DNA from: Lysobacter_K sp043738095 | GTDB lineage: Bacteria > Pseudomonadota > Gammaproteobacteria > Xanthomonadales > Xanthomonadaceae | Assembly (NCBI GenBank): GCA_043738095.1 | Contig: JAYSZI010000083.1 | Location: 1-64,000 of the forward strand | Direction: 5' to 3' | Length of the DNA stretch: 64,000 nt | Shown here: positions 35,072 to 44,078 of the stretch, piece after piece | How the letters are laid out: every line of letters starts with the position of its first letter | Numbering within the stretch: the stretch's first letter is position 1 | Program-made: the position numbers and the translations under genes | The notes under the pieces: model-generated | Databases searched by the model: none | Told to the model about the DNA's origin: nothing | What the model saw: the letters and a program-made list of their open reading frames with translations, nothing else

Positions 35072-36951
35072 GGCGCGTCCTCCTGCATCACCGCATCGAG
35101 GAAGCGCTGCGCCCACAGTTCCAGGCAGACCACTTGCCACAGCGCCTCACGGTGGTCGGCACTGCCGCGAAGGTGCGCGGCCAACAGCGCATTGGCGGCC
35201 GCCGGATCGCACAGGCCGCGTTCGCGGAACGCGCGGCTGGCAAAGGTGTCGGCGGCCAGCTCGTGCAGCGGTCCGCGGAACCACGCCGCGAGCGGAATCG
35301 CAAAGCCTTGCTTGGGCTTGCTGATCGCGCGCGGCGGCAACCAGCGCGCCGCGACTCGGCGCAGCAGGTATTTTCCGCAGGTGCCGCGCACACGCAATGA
35401 CGCGGGCAAGCTCAACGCGAAATTCGCCAGTTCCGGGTGCAGGAATGGCGCGCGGCCTTCCAGCGAGTTCGCCATCGCCATGCGGTCGAGCTTCACCAGG
35501 ATGTCGTCGGGCAAGTAGCTCTGAAGGTCGATGGCGACCGCGCGATCGAGCGCGCACGAGCCCGCGCCGAGGTCCGCGCCGGCGTCGTCGAGCGCGGGCA
35601 GGTGGTAGTGATCGCCCCCGCCGGCGAGCGGGTTCAAGCTGCGCGCGGTATCGGGTCGCATCAGCGCGACGCCGCTCAGATAGCGTTGCTCGAATGGCAA
35701 CCGCAGGCGCTGGCCAATGCGCTGTAATCGGCCGCCGAGCGGGTCGGGCAGCACCGTGCCGGCGACATGCAGCGCCGTGGCCGCGGAGCCCTTGAATGCC
35801 CCGAGTTTTTCGATCGCCATCAGCCGCAGGTAGCGGTCATAGCCGCCAAACAGTTCGTCGCCACCGTCGCCGGTCAGGACCATTTTTACGCGCTGGCGTG
35901 CGAGCTGCGATACCAGGAACGTCGGCACCGCCGACGAGTCGGCGAACGGTTCGTCGAAGTGCCACACCAGCTGGTTCAGCAGCGCGACTGCATCGGGTTC
36001 AACCACAAGTTCGTGATGGTCTGTGCCCAGGTGCCGCGCGACCTGGCGGGCGTCATCGAGTTCGCTGAAGTCGGCCTCCTTGAAGCCGATGCTGAAGGTT
36101 TTGACCGGCTGGGTCATGCGCTGCGCCATCAATGCCACGACGGTGCTGGAGTCCAGTCCGCCGCTGAGGAACGCGCCGAACGGCACGTCTGACACCAGGC
36201 GGCTCGAGACCGCACGGTCGAGCAGTTCTGCCAGTTTCTCGGCGGCGTCGGCTTCCGACAACGTGCACGTGTCGGCGAGCGTGGGTCGCCAGTAGCGCTG
36301 CAGCTCGACTCGGCCTTCGCGGTACCGCAGCACGTGGCCCGGCGGCAGTTTGGCGACGCCGTCGAAGATGCTCAGCGGCGCTGGCACATAGCCGTAGGCG
36401 AGGTAGGCCTGCAACGCCTCGGCGTGAACTTCGCGCGGGCAATCGGCCGACTGCAGCAGCGACTTGAGTTCCGAGCCGAACATGAGTCGCCGGTCATCGT
36501 GGGCGTAGTACAGCGGCTTCTCGCCGAAGCGGTCGCGCGCCAGCAGCAGTTCGTGGCTGCGACGGTCCCAGAGCGCGATCGCGAACATGCCATCGAAGCG
36601 CTCGATCGCCGCACTGCCGTGGCGTAGGTACATCTGCAGGATGACTTCCACTTCGCCGTGGCTATGGAAAACAATGCCGTCTTTCTCAAGTTCCCGGCGC
36701 AGTTCCCGGAAGTTGTAGATCTCGCCGTTGAACACCAGGCAGACCTGGCCTTGCGCCGCATACGCGGGCTGATGGCCGCCAGCGACATCGACGATCGACA
36801 ACCGGCGCATGCCGAGCAACGCGCGCTCGTCGCTGTGCAGGCCGTCATCGTCGGGACCGCGGTGCGCGATCACGGCCGTCATCCGCCGGCCCAGTTCCGG
36901 CGACGGAGCGGGCTGGCCCGGGGCGACGACGAAGCCGGCGATGCCGCACAT
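35056..36951 (-). CDS. Asparagine-synthase-like amidotransferase, XrtA-associated type
   Basis: A 631-aa class II glutamine amidotransferase. The catalytic Cys2 (MCGIAGF), HRGPDD and FNGEIYNF mark the glutaminase half; AFLSGGLDSSTVVALM (about 262) and LTGDGGDELFGGY mark the ATP-pyrophosphatase synthetase half. It resembles the amidotransferase regularly found in exosortase A EPS loci (TIGR03108). Such proteins probably amidate a sugar acid of the polymer rather than make free asparagine, and TviB at 47360 supplies a suitable uronic acid. It begins 3 bp after the preceding glycosyltransferase. Confidence 0.88.
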   Translation of the reverse strand: MCGIAGFVVAPGQPAPSPELGRRMTAVIAHRGPDDDGLHSDERALLGMRRLSIVDVAGGHQPAYAAQGQVCLVFNGEIYNFRELRRELEKDGIVFHSHGEVEVILQMYLRHGSAAIERFDGMFAIALWDRRSHELLLARDRFGEKPLYYAHDDRRLMFGSELKSLLQSADCPREVHAEALQAYLAYGYVPAPLSIFDGVAKLPPGHVLRYREGRVELQRYWRPTLADTCTLSEADAAEKLAELLDRAVSSRLVSDVPFGAFLSGGLDSSTVVALMAQRMTQPVKTFSIGFKEADFSELDDARQVARHLGTDHHELVVEPDAVALLNQLVWHFDEPFADSSAVPTFLVSQLARQRVKMVLTGDGGDELFGGYDRYLRLMAIEKLGAFKGSAATALHVAGTVLPDPLGGRLQRIGQRLRLPFEQRYLSGVALMRPDTARSLNPLAGGGDHYHLPALDDAGADLGAGSCALDRAVAIDLQSYLPDDILVKLDRMAMANSLEGRAPFLHPELANFALSLPASLRVRGTCGKYLLRRVAARWLPPRAISKPKQGFAIPLAAWFRGPLHELAADTFASRAFRERGLCDPAAANALLAAHLRGSADHREALWQVVCLELWAQRFLDAVMQEDAPCCFA

Positions 36952-36954
36952 GTT

Positions 36955-38220
36955 TCAGGCACTCCGCGGCGTGGCCGTGACGGCCGCCAGTGCGCCGGCG
37001 TCGCCCGAATACAGCGCCGCCAGACTGTCGAGAACCGTATCGACGCCGGCCGTGCGCGCCACGGTCACACGGGCGCAGTCGCCCATCGCGCGGCGCTGCT
37101 CGGGGGGAAGGGCTGCGGCCGCAACAAGGCATTGGGCCAGACCGGCCCGATCGCCCGGCTCGAACAGCCAGCCGTTCTCGCCGTGGCGCACAAAATCCTC
37201 ATTGCCGCTGATCCGGCTGGCGACCATCGGCAGGCCCGCGGCCATGCATTCGAGCAACGCGTTCGACAGGCCTTCAAAGCGCGATGGCAGCACGCCGACA
37301 TTGGCCTGCGAGAGCACCGTCTCGATGTCGTCGCGGTGACCGGCGAACGTCACCGCGGCCTCGATATCGAGCGTCGATGCCCGGAACTTGAGCGCCTCTT
37401 GCAGCGGGCCGGTGCCCACGACCATCAGGCGCGCATCGCGCTGGACTGCAGTGAGGTCTGCGAACGCTTCGAGCAGGGTAAACAGGCCCTTCTCCTCGAC
37501 CAGTCGACCGATAAAGACAAAGCGCGCGGCGTTGCATAGCGGCCGCGAAATCTTATTGAAGCGCTGAGTGTCGACGGCGTTGGGAATAGCGGCGATGCGC
37601 GCGGGCGGCAGGCCGCGCGCACGCAGAGTCGTCGCGATCCGCTGGCTGATCGCCTGCCAACCGTCGGCGCGCATCAGGCAGCGATAGGGCAAATTCGCCA
37701 GGACGCCCGCGTTGGGAGCGAGCGCGCCACGCTCCAGATCCCACGAGCCCGACACCTTGATCACCACGCGCTTGGCCAACACGCGCCCGAGCAGCGCACA
37801 CACCACCGCCCAGCTGCGCGCGACATGCACATGCCACACCTCGTAATGCCGTCTGCGCCCGATCAGGAATCCGGTCAAGGCCAGCCACAGCGCGGGCCCG
37901 CCGAGCAGTCGAACGCGCGGATAGCGCAACCGACAGACCGGCACACCGTCGACGCGCGATACCGCCATTTGCGGGCCATCGGGGTTCAACGGCGCGACGA
38001 TAGTCACCCGCTGCCCGCGCTTGCGCATCGCGCTGGTCAGCGTTCGCACCTGCGCTTCCGCGCCGCCGCCGCGCGCAGTGGGATAGGGGCCTTCCAGCAC
38101 CATCAACACCCGCACTCTGCGGGTGGCTGGCGCCCGTGGTGCGGTCGCCCCTGCCACTGCGCAGTTTTCGGCGCCGGCGTCGCCGAACGCGGCACGCGTC
38201 TCGGCCCATGCGGGGTTCAT
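36955..38220 (-). CDS. Glycosyltransferase family 4
   Basis: A 421-aa GT-B enzyme. The acceptor domain starts with RVLMVLEGPYPTARGGGAEAQVRTL after a 35-residue polar extension. The donor domain has ARFVFIGRLVEEKGLFTLLEAF and the EX7E motif within PSRFEGLSNALLECMAAGLPMVAS. It should add one sugar to the lipid-linked EPS repeat in the cytoplasm. ATG 38220 overlaps the preceding stop (ATGA). Confidence 0.85.
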   Translation of the reverse strand: MNPAWAETRAAFGDAGAENCAVAGATAPRAPATRRVRVLMVLEGPYPTARGGGAEAQVRTLTSAMRKRGQRVTIVAPLNPDGPQMAVSRVDGVPVCRLRYPRVRLLGGPALWLALTGFLIGRRRHYEVWHVHVARSWAVVCALLGRVLAKRVVIKVSGSWDLERGALAPNAGVLANLPYRCLMRADGWQAISQRIATTLRARGLPPARIAAIPNAVDTQRFNKISRPLCNAARFVFIGRLVEEKGLFTLLEAFADLTAVQRDARLMVVGTGPLQEALKFRASTLDIEAAVTFAGHRDDIETVLSQANVGVLPSRFEGLSNALLECMAAGLPMVASRISGNEDFVRHGENGWLFEPGDRAGLAQCLVAAAALPPEQRRAMGDCARVTVARTAGVDTVLDSLAALYSGDAGALAAVTATPRSA

Positions 38221-39395
38221 AGCTCGCCACCTGCGGTTGGTTGACTAGGCAAACTTGCACGCGGTAGCGCCGCACGGGCGGGGTGCGTCCGCACGCAGCG
38301 TTCGTAGACGGCGGCGGTGGCCGCAACCATGCGGTCGATGGCGTGGTCCGATTGCGCCCGTTGCTGCGCGTTCTGGCCCAATCGCTGGCGCAGCGCCGCA
38401 TCGCTGGTCATCAGGCGCAGGTGCTCGCTCAAAGTCGCGTCGTCGTCATTGGGAAACAGCAAGCCGTTGACGCCGTGTTCGACCAGTTCGGCGTTGCCGC
38501 CAACCGCCGACGCGATGACCGGGCAGCACGCGGCCATCGCTTCGAGCAACGCGTTCGACATGCCTTCCTGCAGCGATGGAAGTACCAGAAAGTCCGCTGC
38601 CTGCACCAGGACGGTGGCATCGGCGCGCTCGCCGAGGAAGCGGATGTCAGTGCCGAGGTCGGCGGCGGCGACCATCGCCTCGAGTTCACCGCGCAACGGC
38701 CCGTCGCCGGCGATCGCGACCCATGGGCGCTGCGTGCGCGGCAGCCGGGCCATTGCGCGGATCAGACATGCGAGGTTCTTCACCGGAACCAGGCGACCGA
38801 CGAAGAACCCGAGTGACCGGCCCGCCGGGCAGGCGATGCCCTCGCGCAGGATCGCGCGCAGCGGCGAAGGCAAAGGGGGCGGGAAGGCGACGCCATTGGG
38901 GATCACGTCGAGACGTTCCCGCGCGATGCCTGCATGTTCGGCTGCTGCGGCCGCGCACGCATCAGCATTGGAGATCACCGCGGCGCTGCGGCCGACAACA
39001 AAGCGCTTCAACCGCCAGAACGTCGGCGACTCGGTCAAGTACAAGCCACGCACTGAAGACACCAGTCGTGGTGGTTTGCGCACCAGCATGCATGCCATGG
39101 CTGTCCACAATTCTGCGGTCAGCGAGAACGCATGCACCACGTCGAACTGGCCGCGACGCAACCACGTTGCGTACAGCATCAGAAAGGCCAAGTCGACGCG
39201 CCCGCGTTTGTGCAGGTGATGCACGGTGATGCCCATGCGCTCGATTTCGCCGACCAGAAACGACGGGTTGCGAAAGAACAGCAGCTCCGGCTGCCACCGC
39301 GTGCGGTCCAGCCCGCCGAGCAGGTTGCTGATTTGACGCTGGCTGCCGCCGACTTCCATCTCATCGGTCACCAGCAAGAGTCGCCTAGGTGCCAT
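38217..39395 (-). CDS. Glycosyltransferase family 4
   Basis: A 392-aa GT-B enzyme with MEVGGSQRQISNLLGGL at the N-terminus, LGFFVGRLVPVKNLACLIRAM before the donor domain, and the motif PSLQEGMSNALLEAMAACCPVIAS. Its ATG overlaps the end of the upstream glycosyltransferase by 11 bp, and its stop overlaps the next start. Donor and linkage cannot be predicted. Confidence 0.85.
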   Translation of the reverse strand: MAPRRLLLVTDEMEVGGSQRQISNLLGGLDRTRWQPELLFFRNPSFLVGEIERMGITVHHLHKRGRVDLAFLMLYATWLRRGQFDVVHAFSLTAELWTAMACMLVRKPPRLVSSVRGLYLTESPTFWRLKRFVVGRSAAVISNADACAAAAAEHAGIARERLDVIPNGVAFPPPLPSPLRAILREGIACPAGRSLGFFVGRLVPVKNLACLIRAMARLPRTQRPWVAIAGDGPLRGELEAMVAAADLGTDIRFLGERADATVLVQAADFLVLPSLQEGMSNALLEAMAACCPVIASAVGGNAELVEHGVNGLLFPNDDDATLSEHLRLMTSDAALRQRLGQNAQQRAQSDHAIDRMVAATAAVYERCVRTHPARAALPRASLPSQPTAGGEL

Positions 39396-40617
39396 GGGCG
39401 GCCTCCAGCATCAGCTCGTGCAGGCGCCCGGCCTCCTTGCGCGCGTCGAACTGACTCTCGACGCGCGCGCGCGCGCCGGTGGCGAGCCGCTGGCGCAGCT
39501 CGTCGCTTTCGAGCAGGCGCGCGATGGCGTCGGCGAGCGCGACCGGATCACGTTGCTCGACCAGCACGCCATGCTCGTCGTCCTCGATCAGTTCAGGTAT
39601 GCCCGACACGCGCGTGCTAACCACGGGACAGCCGGCGGCCATCGCCTCCATCAGCGCTACGGGAATACCGTCGCGATTGCCGTCGGCGGCCACCTGCGAA
39701 GGCAGCACGAACATCGTGGCCGTGCCCATCCAATCGCGGATGCGTTCTTGCGTTTGCGCGCCGGTGAATTCGATCCGTGACGCCACCCCGCGTTCCATCG
39801 CGCGTCGGCGCAGCATCGGGTCCAAGGGTCCGGACCCGACCAATCGGCAGTTAAGTTCGATGCCACGCGCCTGCAGTAACGCGACTGCGTCGATCAACGT
39901 TTCAAAACCTTTGACCGGGTCTAGCCGGCCGACCGCGAGCATCATCCGCACATCGCGGTGCAGCATTTGCCACGGCGCGCGCTGCATGTCGACGCCGCAG
40001 TGGATCACCTTGAGTTTGTCCTGCGCCATCGGCGTGGCGTGCGTGCACAGCCAATCAACGTTGTGGCGCGAGATCGTCACCGCCAGCGCGGACTCGCGGA
40101 TCTTGCGCGCGAGCAATTGCTTCTCGATGAAGATGTCGTGCGCGTGACAGGTAAAGCTGAAAGGCCGGCCGAGCACGCAACCCAGCGCCCACGCCGCGGT
40201 GGATGGGTAAGTGGCCCAATGCGCGTGGAGGAGTTGCGGGTCGAAACGCTGCAGCCACGGCACGTGCTGCAACGCACGGAACAGCGTGACCACCGACTTG
40301 ACCGCGACATCCGGGCGCCGCCAGCTGTCGGCGAGGATCAGCGCCAGCGCACGCAGCACCGCGCGCGGGTTCAGCCGCAAGGCCTGCCAGCTGTCGCGTA
40401 ATGCGCCCGCCAACGGTTGTGGATGGCGAACGCGGTCGAGTAGCGCGGCCGAATCAGTCTGCAGTAGATCTTTTGAGGGCTTCTTTAGCGAGATGATCCG
40501 CACGTCGACGCCGCGTTCTATCAGCGCGTTGATTTCGCGCACGATGAAAGTTTCCGACAGGCTCGGAAACAACGACACGACATAGACGATCCGCTGCAGT
40601 TCGCCTGGCTGCGTCAT
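39385..40617 (-). CDS. Glycosyltransferase family 4, WcaL-like
   Basis: ATG 40617 overlaps the stop of the GT2 gene (ATGA) and gives 410 residues beginning MTQPGELQRIVYVVSLFPSL; the longer upstream frame is a shadow. SETFIVREINAL is characteristic of the colanic-acid WcaL/AmsK branch, followed by HAHWATYPSTAAW, MMLAVGRLDPVKGFETLIDAV and NRDGIPVALMEAMAAGCPVVST. It is probably one of the sugar-adding enzymes of the repeat unit. Confidence 0.85.
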   Translation of the reverse strand: MTQPGELQRIVYVVSLFPSLSETFIVREINALIERGVDVRIISLKKPSKDLLQTDSAALLDRVRHPQPLAGALRDSWQALRLNPRAVLRALALILADSWRRPDVAVKSVVTLFRALQHVPWLQRFDPQLLHAHWATYPSTAAWALGCVLGRPFSFTCHAHDIFIEKQLLARKIRESALAVTISRHNVDWLCTHATPMAQDKLKVIHCGVDMQRAPWQMLHRDVRMMLAVGRLDPVKGFETLIDAVALLQARGIELNCRLVGSGPLDPMLRRRAMERGVASRIEFTGAQTQERIRDWMGTATMFVLPSQVAADGNRDGIPVALMEAMAAGCPVVSTRVSGIPELIEDDEHGVLVEQRDPVALADAIARLLESDELRQRLATGARARVESQFDARKEAGRLHELMLEAAHGT

Positions 40618-41771
40618 CGGGTGAGCTCCTGCAATGGCGTGGTCCGCCACAGGTGCGCGTTCGGGTTGCGCAGGTAATCGGCTAGCGCCAGCAGGGCGCT
40701 GAGGTTGAGACTCAAGAACGCGGCGGCAAACCGCGCCGGCGGCCACACGGCGGCGATGCGCGGGTGGCGTCGGGCCGATACCGCCAAGACGTAGCCACCC
40801 AGTTGCAGACCCAGCAGCGTCAGATACAGGCCGCCGCCGGACACGGCTAGCGCGATGTTGCTGACCAGCACCAGCAACAGCATCCACGGCGCAAGCAGAC
40901 GCAGCCACTTGTGGCCCCACAGCCGCCACGCGAGCGGGTGCGCCCCCGGGATGGCCAAACGCGGCCAACGGTGCAGCAATTGGTAGTTGCCGGTGAGCGT
41001 GCGTCGTTTGCGGGCTTCCTCGCTTGCGGCATCCACGGCCGCGTGGTCGTAGGCGATCGCCTGCGGCGCGAACACTACGCGGTAGCCGGCGTCGGCAATG
41101 GCGAGGGGGATCCACATGTCATCCAGGATCAAGCCCGCCGGCACCTCCGGAATGGCAGTGCGCCGCGCGGCATACAGCGCGCCAGTCACGCCCACCAGCG
41201 AACCGGTGGCGCTTTCGAAGCGACGAATCATCTTCTCGTAGCGCCAATAGGCGTCGATGCCATCGCCATAACCAGACGTGGGCGCTAGCACCAACTCACC
41301 ACTGGCCGCGCCAACGCCGCTCGCGGAGAGCGCCGTCACCAGCGCCCTCGCGGCGTGGCGATCAATGGCTTGACGTACGTCGGTAAACAGCACGATTTCG
41401 GCGTCGAGCAAAGGCAGCACGGCGCCAATGCAGGCCGATTTGCCGCGCCGTTCATAAAATGCGAGCACCCGCACGCGCGGGCTCGCATACGCGCGGGCGA
41501 TCCACTCGGTGGCATCCGTGCAACCGTCGCAGACGATGGTGATGCGCAGGCGGTCGTCGGGATAATCCAACGCAAGCAGGTTTGCAACCTTGGCCGACAC
41601 CAGGTCGGCGCCGTCATGCACCACCAGCAGCGCATCGATGCTCGGGGTCTGCGCGGTGGGTTGCAGCGGTCGCCGATGCAGCTTGGCCAGTAACGCCATC
41701 ACCAGCGGGTAGCCAACGTAGGTGAACGCCACGAGGCCGAGGGCAGACCAGAACAAAGTGGCCACGGTCAT
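40614..41771 (-). CDS. Membrane glycosyltransferase family 2
   Basis: A 385-aa processive-type GT2 protein. One N-terminal helix, a GT-A domain (ALLVVHDGADLV, ITIVCDGCTDATEWI, EIVLFTDVRQAI as the DxD-like site, GLILDDMWIPLAIADAGYRV, RKRRTLTGNYQLL as the Q/RxxRW-like site), then three C-terminal helices. It is the first gene of a seven-gene run of overlapping reading frames that ends with the beta-helix gene at 32016, and follows a 197-bp gap after the outer-membrane gene. Confidence 0.84.
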   Translation of the reverse strand: MTVATLFWSALGLVAFTYVGYPLVMALLAKLHRRPLQPTAQTPSIDALLVVHDGADLVSAKVANLLALDYPDDRLRITIVCDGCTDATEWIARAYASPRVRVLAFYERRGKSACIGAVLPLLDAEIVLFTDVRQAIDRHAARALVTALSASGVGAASGELVLAPTSGYGDGIDAYWRYEKMIRRFESATGSLVGVTGALYAARRTAIPEVPAGLILDDMWIPLAIADAGYRVVFAPQAIAYDHAAVDAASEEARKRRTLTGNYQLLHRWPRLAIPGAHPLAWRLWGHKWLRLLAPWMLLLVLVSNIALAVSGGGLYLTLLGLQLGGYVLAVSARRHPRIAAVWPPARFAAAFLSLNLSALLALADYLRNPNAHLWRTTPLQELTR

Positions 41772-41968
41772 CGTCCCCAGCAGGCAAGCGTTCCACGGCG
41801 CAAGTGTGCGTCAGCATGACGGGAACGCGAGACGCCGATGATCTGCGGGGTGCGGAAGCGGACGCGCGGGCTTTCGCCATTGGTTGCGCACAACAAAATC
41901 GGCACGCAACCCCGAAGTTGCAGGCCCGACGTGATGTGCGCAAGAAGTTTCATCGAGGCAGGGCGAGA

Positions 41969-43312
41969 TCAACGCCGGTAGCTGACGGTGACGACGGCGG
42001 CATTCGATGTGTAGCTGCGGCCGACTGCGCTACTGTCGCGTTCGCGCCGTTGCAGGTCGATACGCCCGGTCCAGTGGCGGGTAAACCGGTTAACTAGGCC
42101 GACACTGACGGCGAAGTCACGATCTTTCCGGAGGATGTCGACGTACTCTCGATCCTCTTTGGCGAGCAGCGCCGATAACGAAAGCCGCGGGCGCAACTTG
42201 TATTCCAACTCGACCAGCCCGCCGCGCCGATCCTGATCGTCGATCAGATCGTCGAGGTAGCGGATCCGGCGGTAATACGGCACCAGGCTCATTGTCAGCC
42301 GCTCTCCGCTGTACTGGTAGCGCACTCGCACCAGCCGCTCACGGTAGGGATTGGGCTTGACCCCCACATCCATATAGCGGAAGTCGCTGAAGTGGCGCCG
42401 GTCGAGGTCCAGCGACGGCGTGATTAGGGCCTGGGTCGCATCGGTGAGTTGATGTCGCACGGTGGTGGTGACCACGCTGCGGGCCGACACCCGCCAATCG
42501 ACCGTCGCACGCACCAGCGCCGAGCTCGCGCTGGTGCCACCACCGCGCGGATTGAGCCGGGAATGGCCGAGGTCGATATCGGCATCGATGTCTTTGCGGT
42601 TGGCGATGTAGCTGATGTAGCCGTCGTAAGCCCGGTAGTCCGGTGACGTACCGACCACCCCGGCGCTATCGAATTTGGCTTGGGTCGCTTCCAGATTGAG
42701 CGACAGCGACTGGTTGGCGTCGAGATCGCGCAACACGCGCGCGGCCACGTCATAGCGATCGCCATTGAACGCCTTGTTCTCTTCGGCATAGCTGTTGGTG
42801 TAGCGCAGATCGAGCTGGCCGCGGGTGGTGGGATTGAAGCGCGCATAGAAAGTGGGGCCGGCGACGAACACGTTGGCTTGCTGTTCGTTCGTCGGCGTCT
42901 GCGGTTCCAGTTCGTCCACCGGTTGGCGGCTGAGATAGTCCTGGAACACGAAATCCATGCGCTCCGGCACGACGGTCACGTTGAGCTTGCCGGCGAACGT
43001 GCCACGCACTTCATCGTCGAAGGTATTGCTGGTGTAGTGCAGGTGCTGGGCCTCGCCGCGCGCCGCTATCTGTATGCGCGGCCCCTCGTGATCCACGTCA
43101 AAGCTCAGTTGCGGCGAGATCACGGTATCGCTTATCGGGTCGGTCTCGCTTAGGTTGATGTTGTTGCTGCGTTTAGCGGCGAGGCCTATTTCATAATCGA
43201 CGTCGAACGCGCCCGCGCTGCCGGGAAATGCGGCCAACAGCGCGAGACAAAGGGTGGTCTTGGGTGCGAACAGAGCGCGGCGCTGTGGAATGGTCCCCCG
43301 TCCATTGCTCAT
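41969..43312 (-). CDS. Outer-membrane beta-barrel, PEP-CTERM/EpsL-associated type
   Basis: A 447-aa protein with a signal peptide (LCLALLAAFPGSAGA) and a mature start FDVDYEIGLAAKRSNNINLSE. The rest shows alternating polar/hydrophobic strands typical of a barrel and ends in an aromatic-poor AVVTVSYRR. It resembles the outer-membrane protein next to EPS export genes in exosortase A loci (TIGR03016 type). It may help polymer exit or anchoring. It follows the kinase-like gene by 9 bp. Confidence 0.78.
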   Translation of the reverse strand: MSNGRGTIPQRRALFAPKTTLCLALLAAFPGSAGAFDVDYEIGLAAKRSNNINLSETDPISDTVISPQLSFDVDHEGPRIQIAARGEAQHLHYTSNTFDDEVRGTFAGKLNVTVVPERMDFVFQDYLSRQPVDELEPQTPTNEQQANVFVAGPTFYARFNPTTRGQLDLRYTNSYAEENKAFNGDRYDVAARVLRDLDANQSLSLNLEATQAKFDSAGVVGTSPDYRAYDGYISYIANRKDIDADIDLGHSRLNPRGGGTSASSALVRATVDWRVSARSVVTTTVRHQLTDATQALITPSLDLDRRHFSDFRYMDVGVKPNPYRERLVRVRYQYSGERLTMSLVPYYRRIRYLDDLIDDQDRRGGLVELEYKLRPRLSLSALLAKEDREYVDILRKDRDFAVSVGLVNRFTRHWTGRIDLQRRERDSSAVGRSYTSNAAVVTVSYRR

Positions 43313-43321
43313 GGCGACTCC

Positions 43322-44068
43322 TCATGCCCCTTCGTTGAAGACGACACCGGCAAACTTGGTCGGGTCGAAGTTGGCTGCCGCGCGCGCGATGTCGTCGGCG
43401 CTGTCGCGCCCGTAGCCGGCCACCAGCACCACGACGTCGGCGATATCGGCCAGGATGCGTGCGTCGGGTGCGCCACGAACCGGCGGGCTGTCCAGGAACA
43501 GGTAGCGATCGGGATAACGGCTGCGCAACGAGTCCACCAGCAAGCGCATCCGGAACGAGGAGAAATACTCGGTGTTACGCGTGGGCGCGGCCCCCGCGGG
43601 GATCAGGCGCAGGCGCGGGATGCCGGTTTCGTACAGCATGTCGGCGATGAAGGTGGCCGGGTCCTCCAGATAGTTCACCAGCCCGCCCTTGAACGGGTTG
43701 ATGCGCATGGTGGTGTGCTGGGTGGGCCGATACACATCGCAGTCGATCAGCACCGCACTTTTGGCTTCGTCAAAGGCGAACGCCGCGGCCAAATTGCGCG
43801 CAACAAAACTGCCACCACTGCCGCGGCTGACCGGCGCGACTAGCGTGACGATGTTGTTTTCGTCGTTGGCCGCCGCGAGCAATCGGGTGCGCACTTCGCG
43901 GAATGCATCGACCTGCGGCTGGCCCATCGACGCGGGGGAGATGATGGAGCGTTCATGCATCTGCGACGGGGTGAGCGCGGTGGTTTCGGCAATCCGCGTG
44001 ATCGATCGGTTTGCGACGAGGCGTTGCACCAGCCGTTCGTCGGCGCGTGCGAGAAAGTCGGTGGCCAT
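43322..44068 (-). CDS. Wzc-type cytoplasmic ATPase/kinase-like protein with altered P-loop
   Basis: A 248-aa protein of the BY-kinase/MinD fold that pairs with the chain-length protein. The expected Walker A' reads APVSRGSGGSFVARNLAAAFA, with Gly-Ser where GKS/T would be, so the nucleotide-binding Lys is missing. A second site SAVLIDCDVYRP (Walker A'-like DxD) and RYLFLDSPPV (Walker B) are kept. There is no Tyr-rich tail. It may bind nucleotide weakly or act as a scaffold for EPS assembly. It lies 10 bp downstream of the chain-length gene. Confidence 0.8.
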   Translation of the reverse strand: MATDFLARADERLVQRLVANRSITRIAETTALTPSQMHERSIISPASMGQPQVDAFREVRTRLLAAANDENNIVTLVAPVSRGSGGSFVARNLAAAFAFDEAKSAVLIDCDVYRPTQHTTMRINPFKGGLVNYLEDPATFIADMLYETGIPRLRLIPAGAAPTRNTEYFSSFRMRLLVDSLRSRYPDRYLFLDSPPVRGAPDARILADIADVVVLVAGYGRDSADDIARAAANFDPTKFAGVVFNEGA

Positions 44069-44078
44069 GGCGTAGGTC

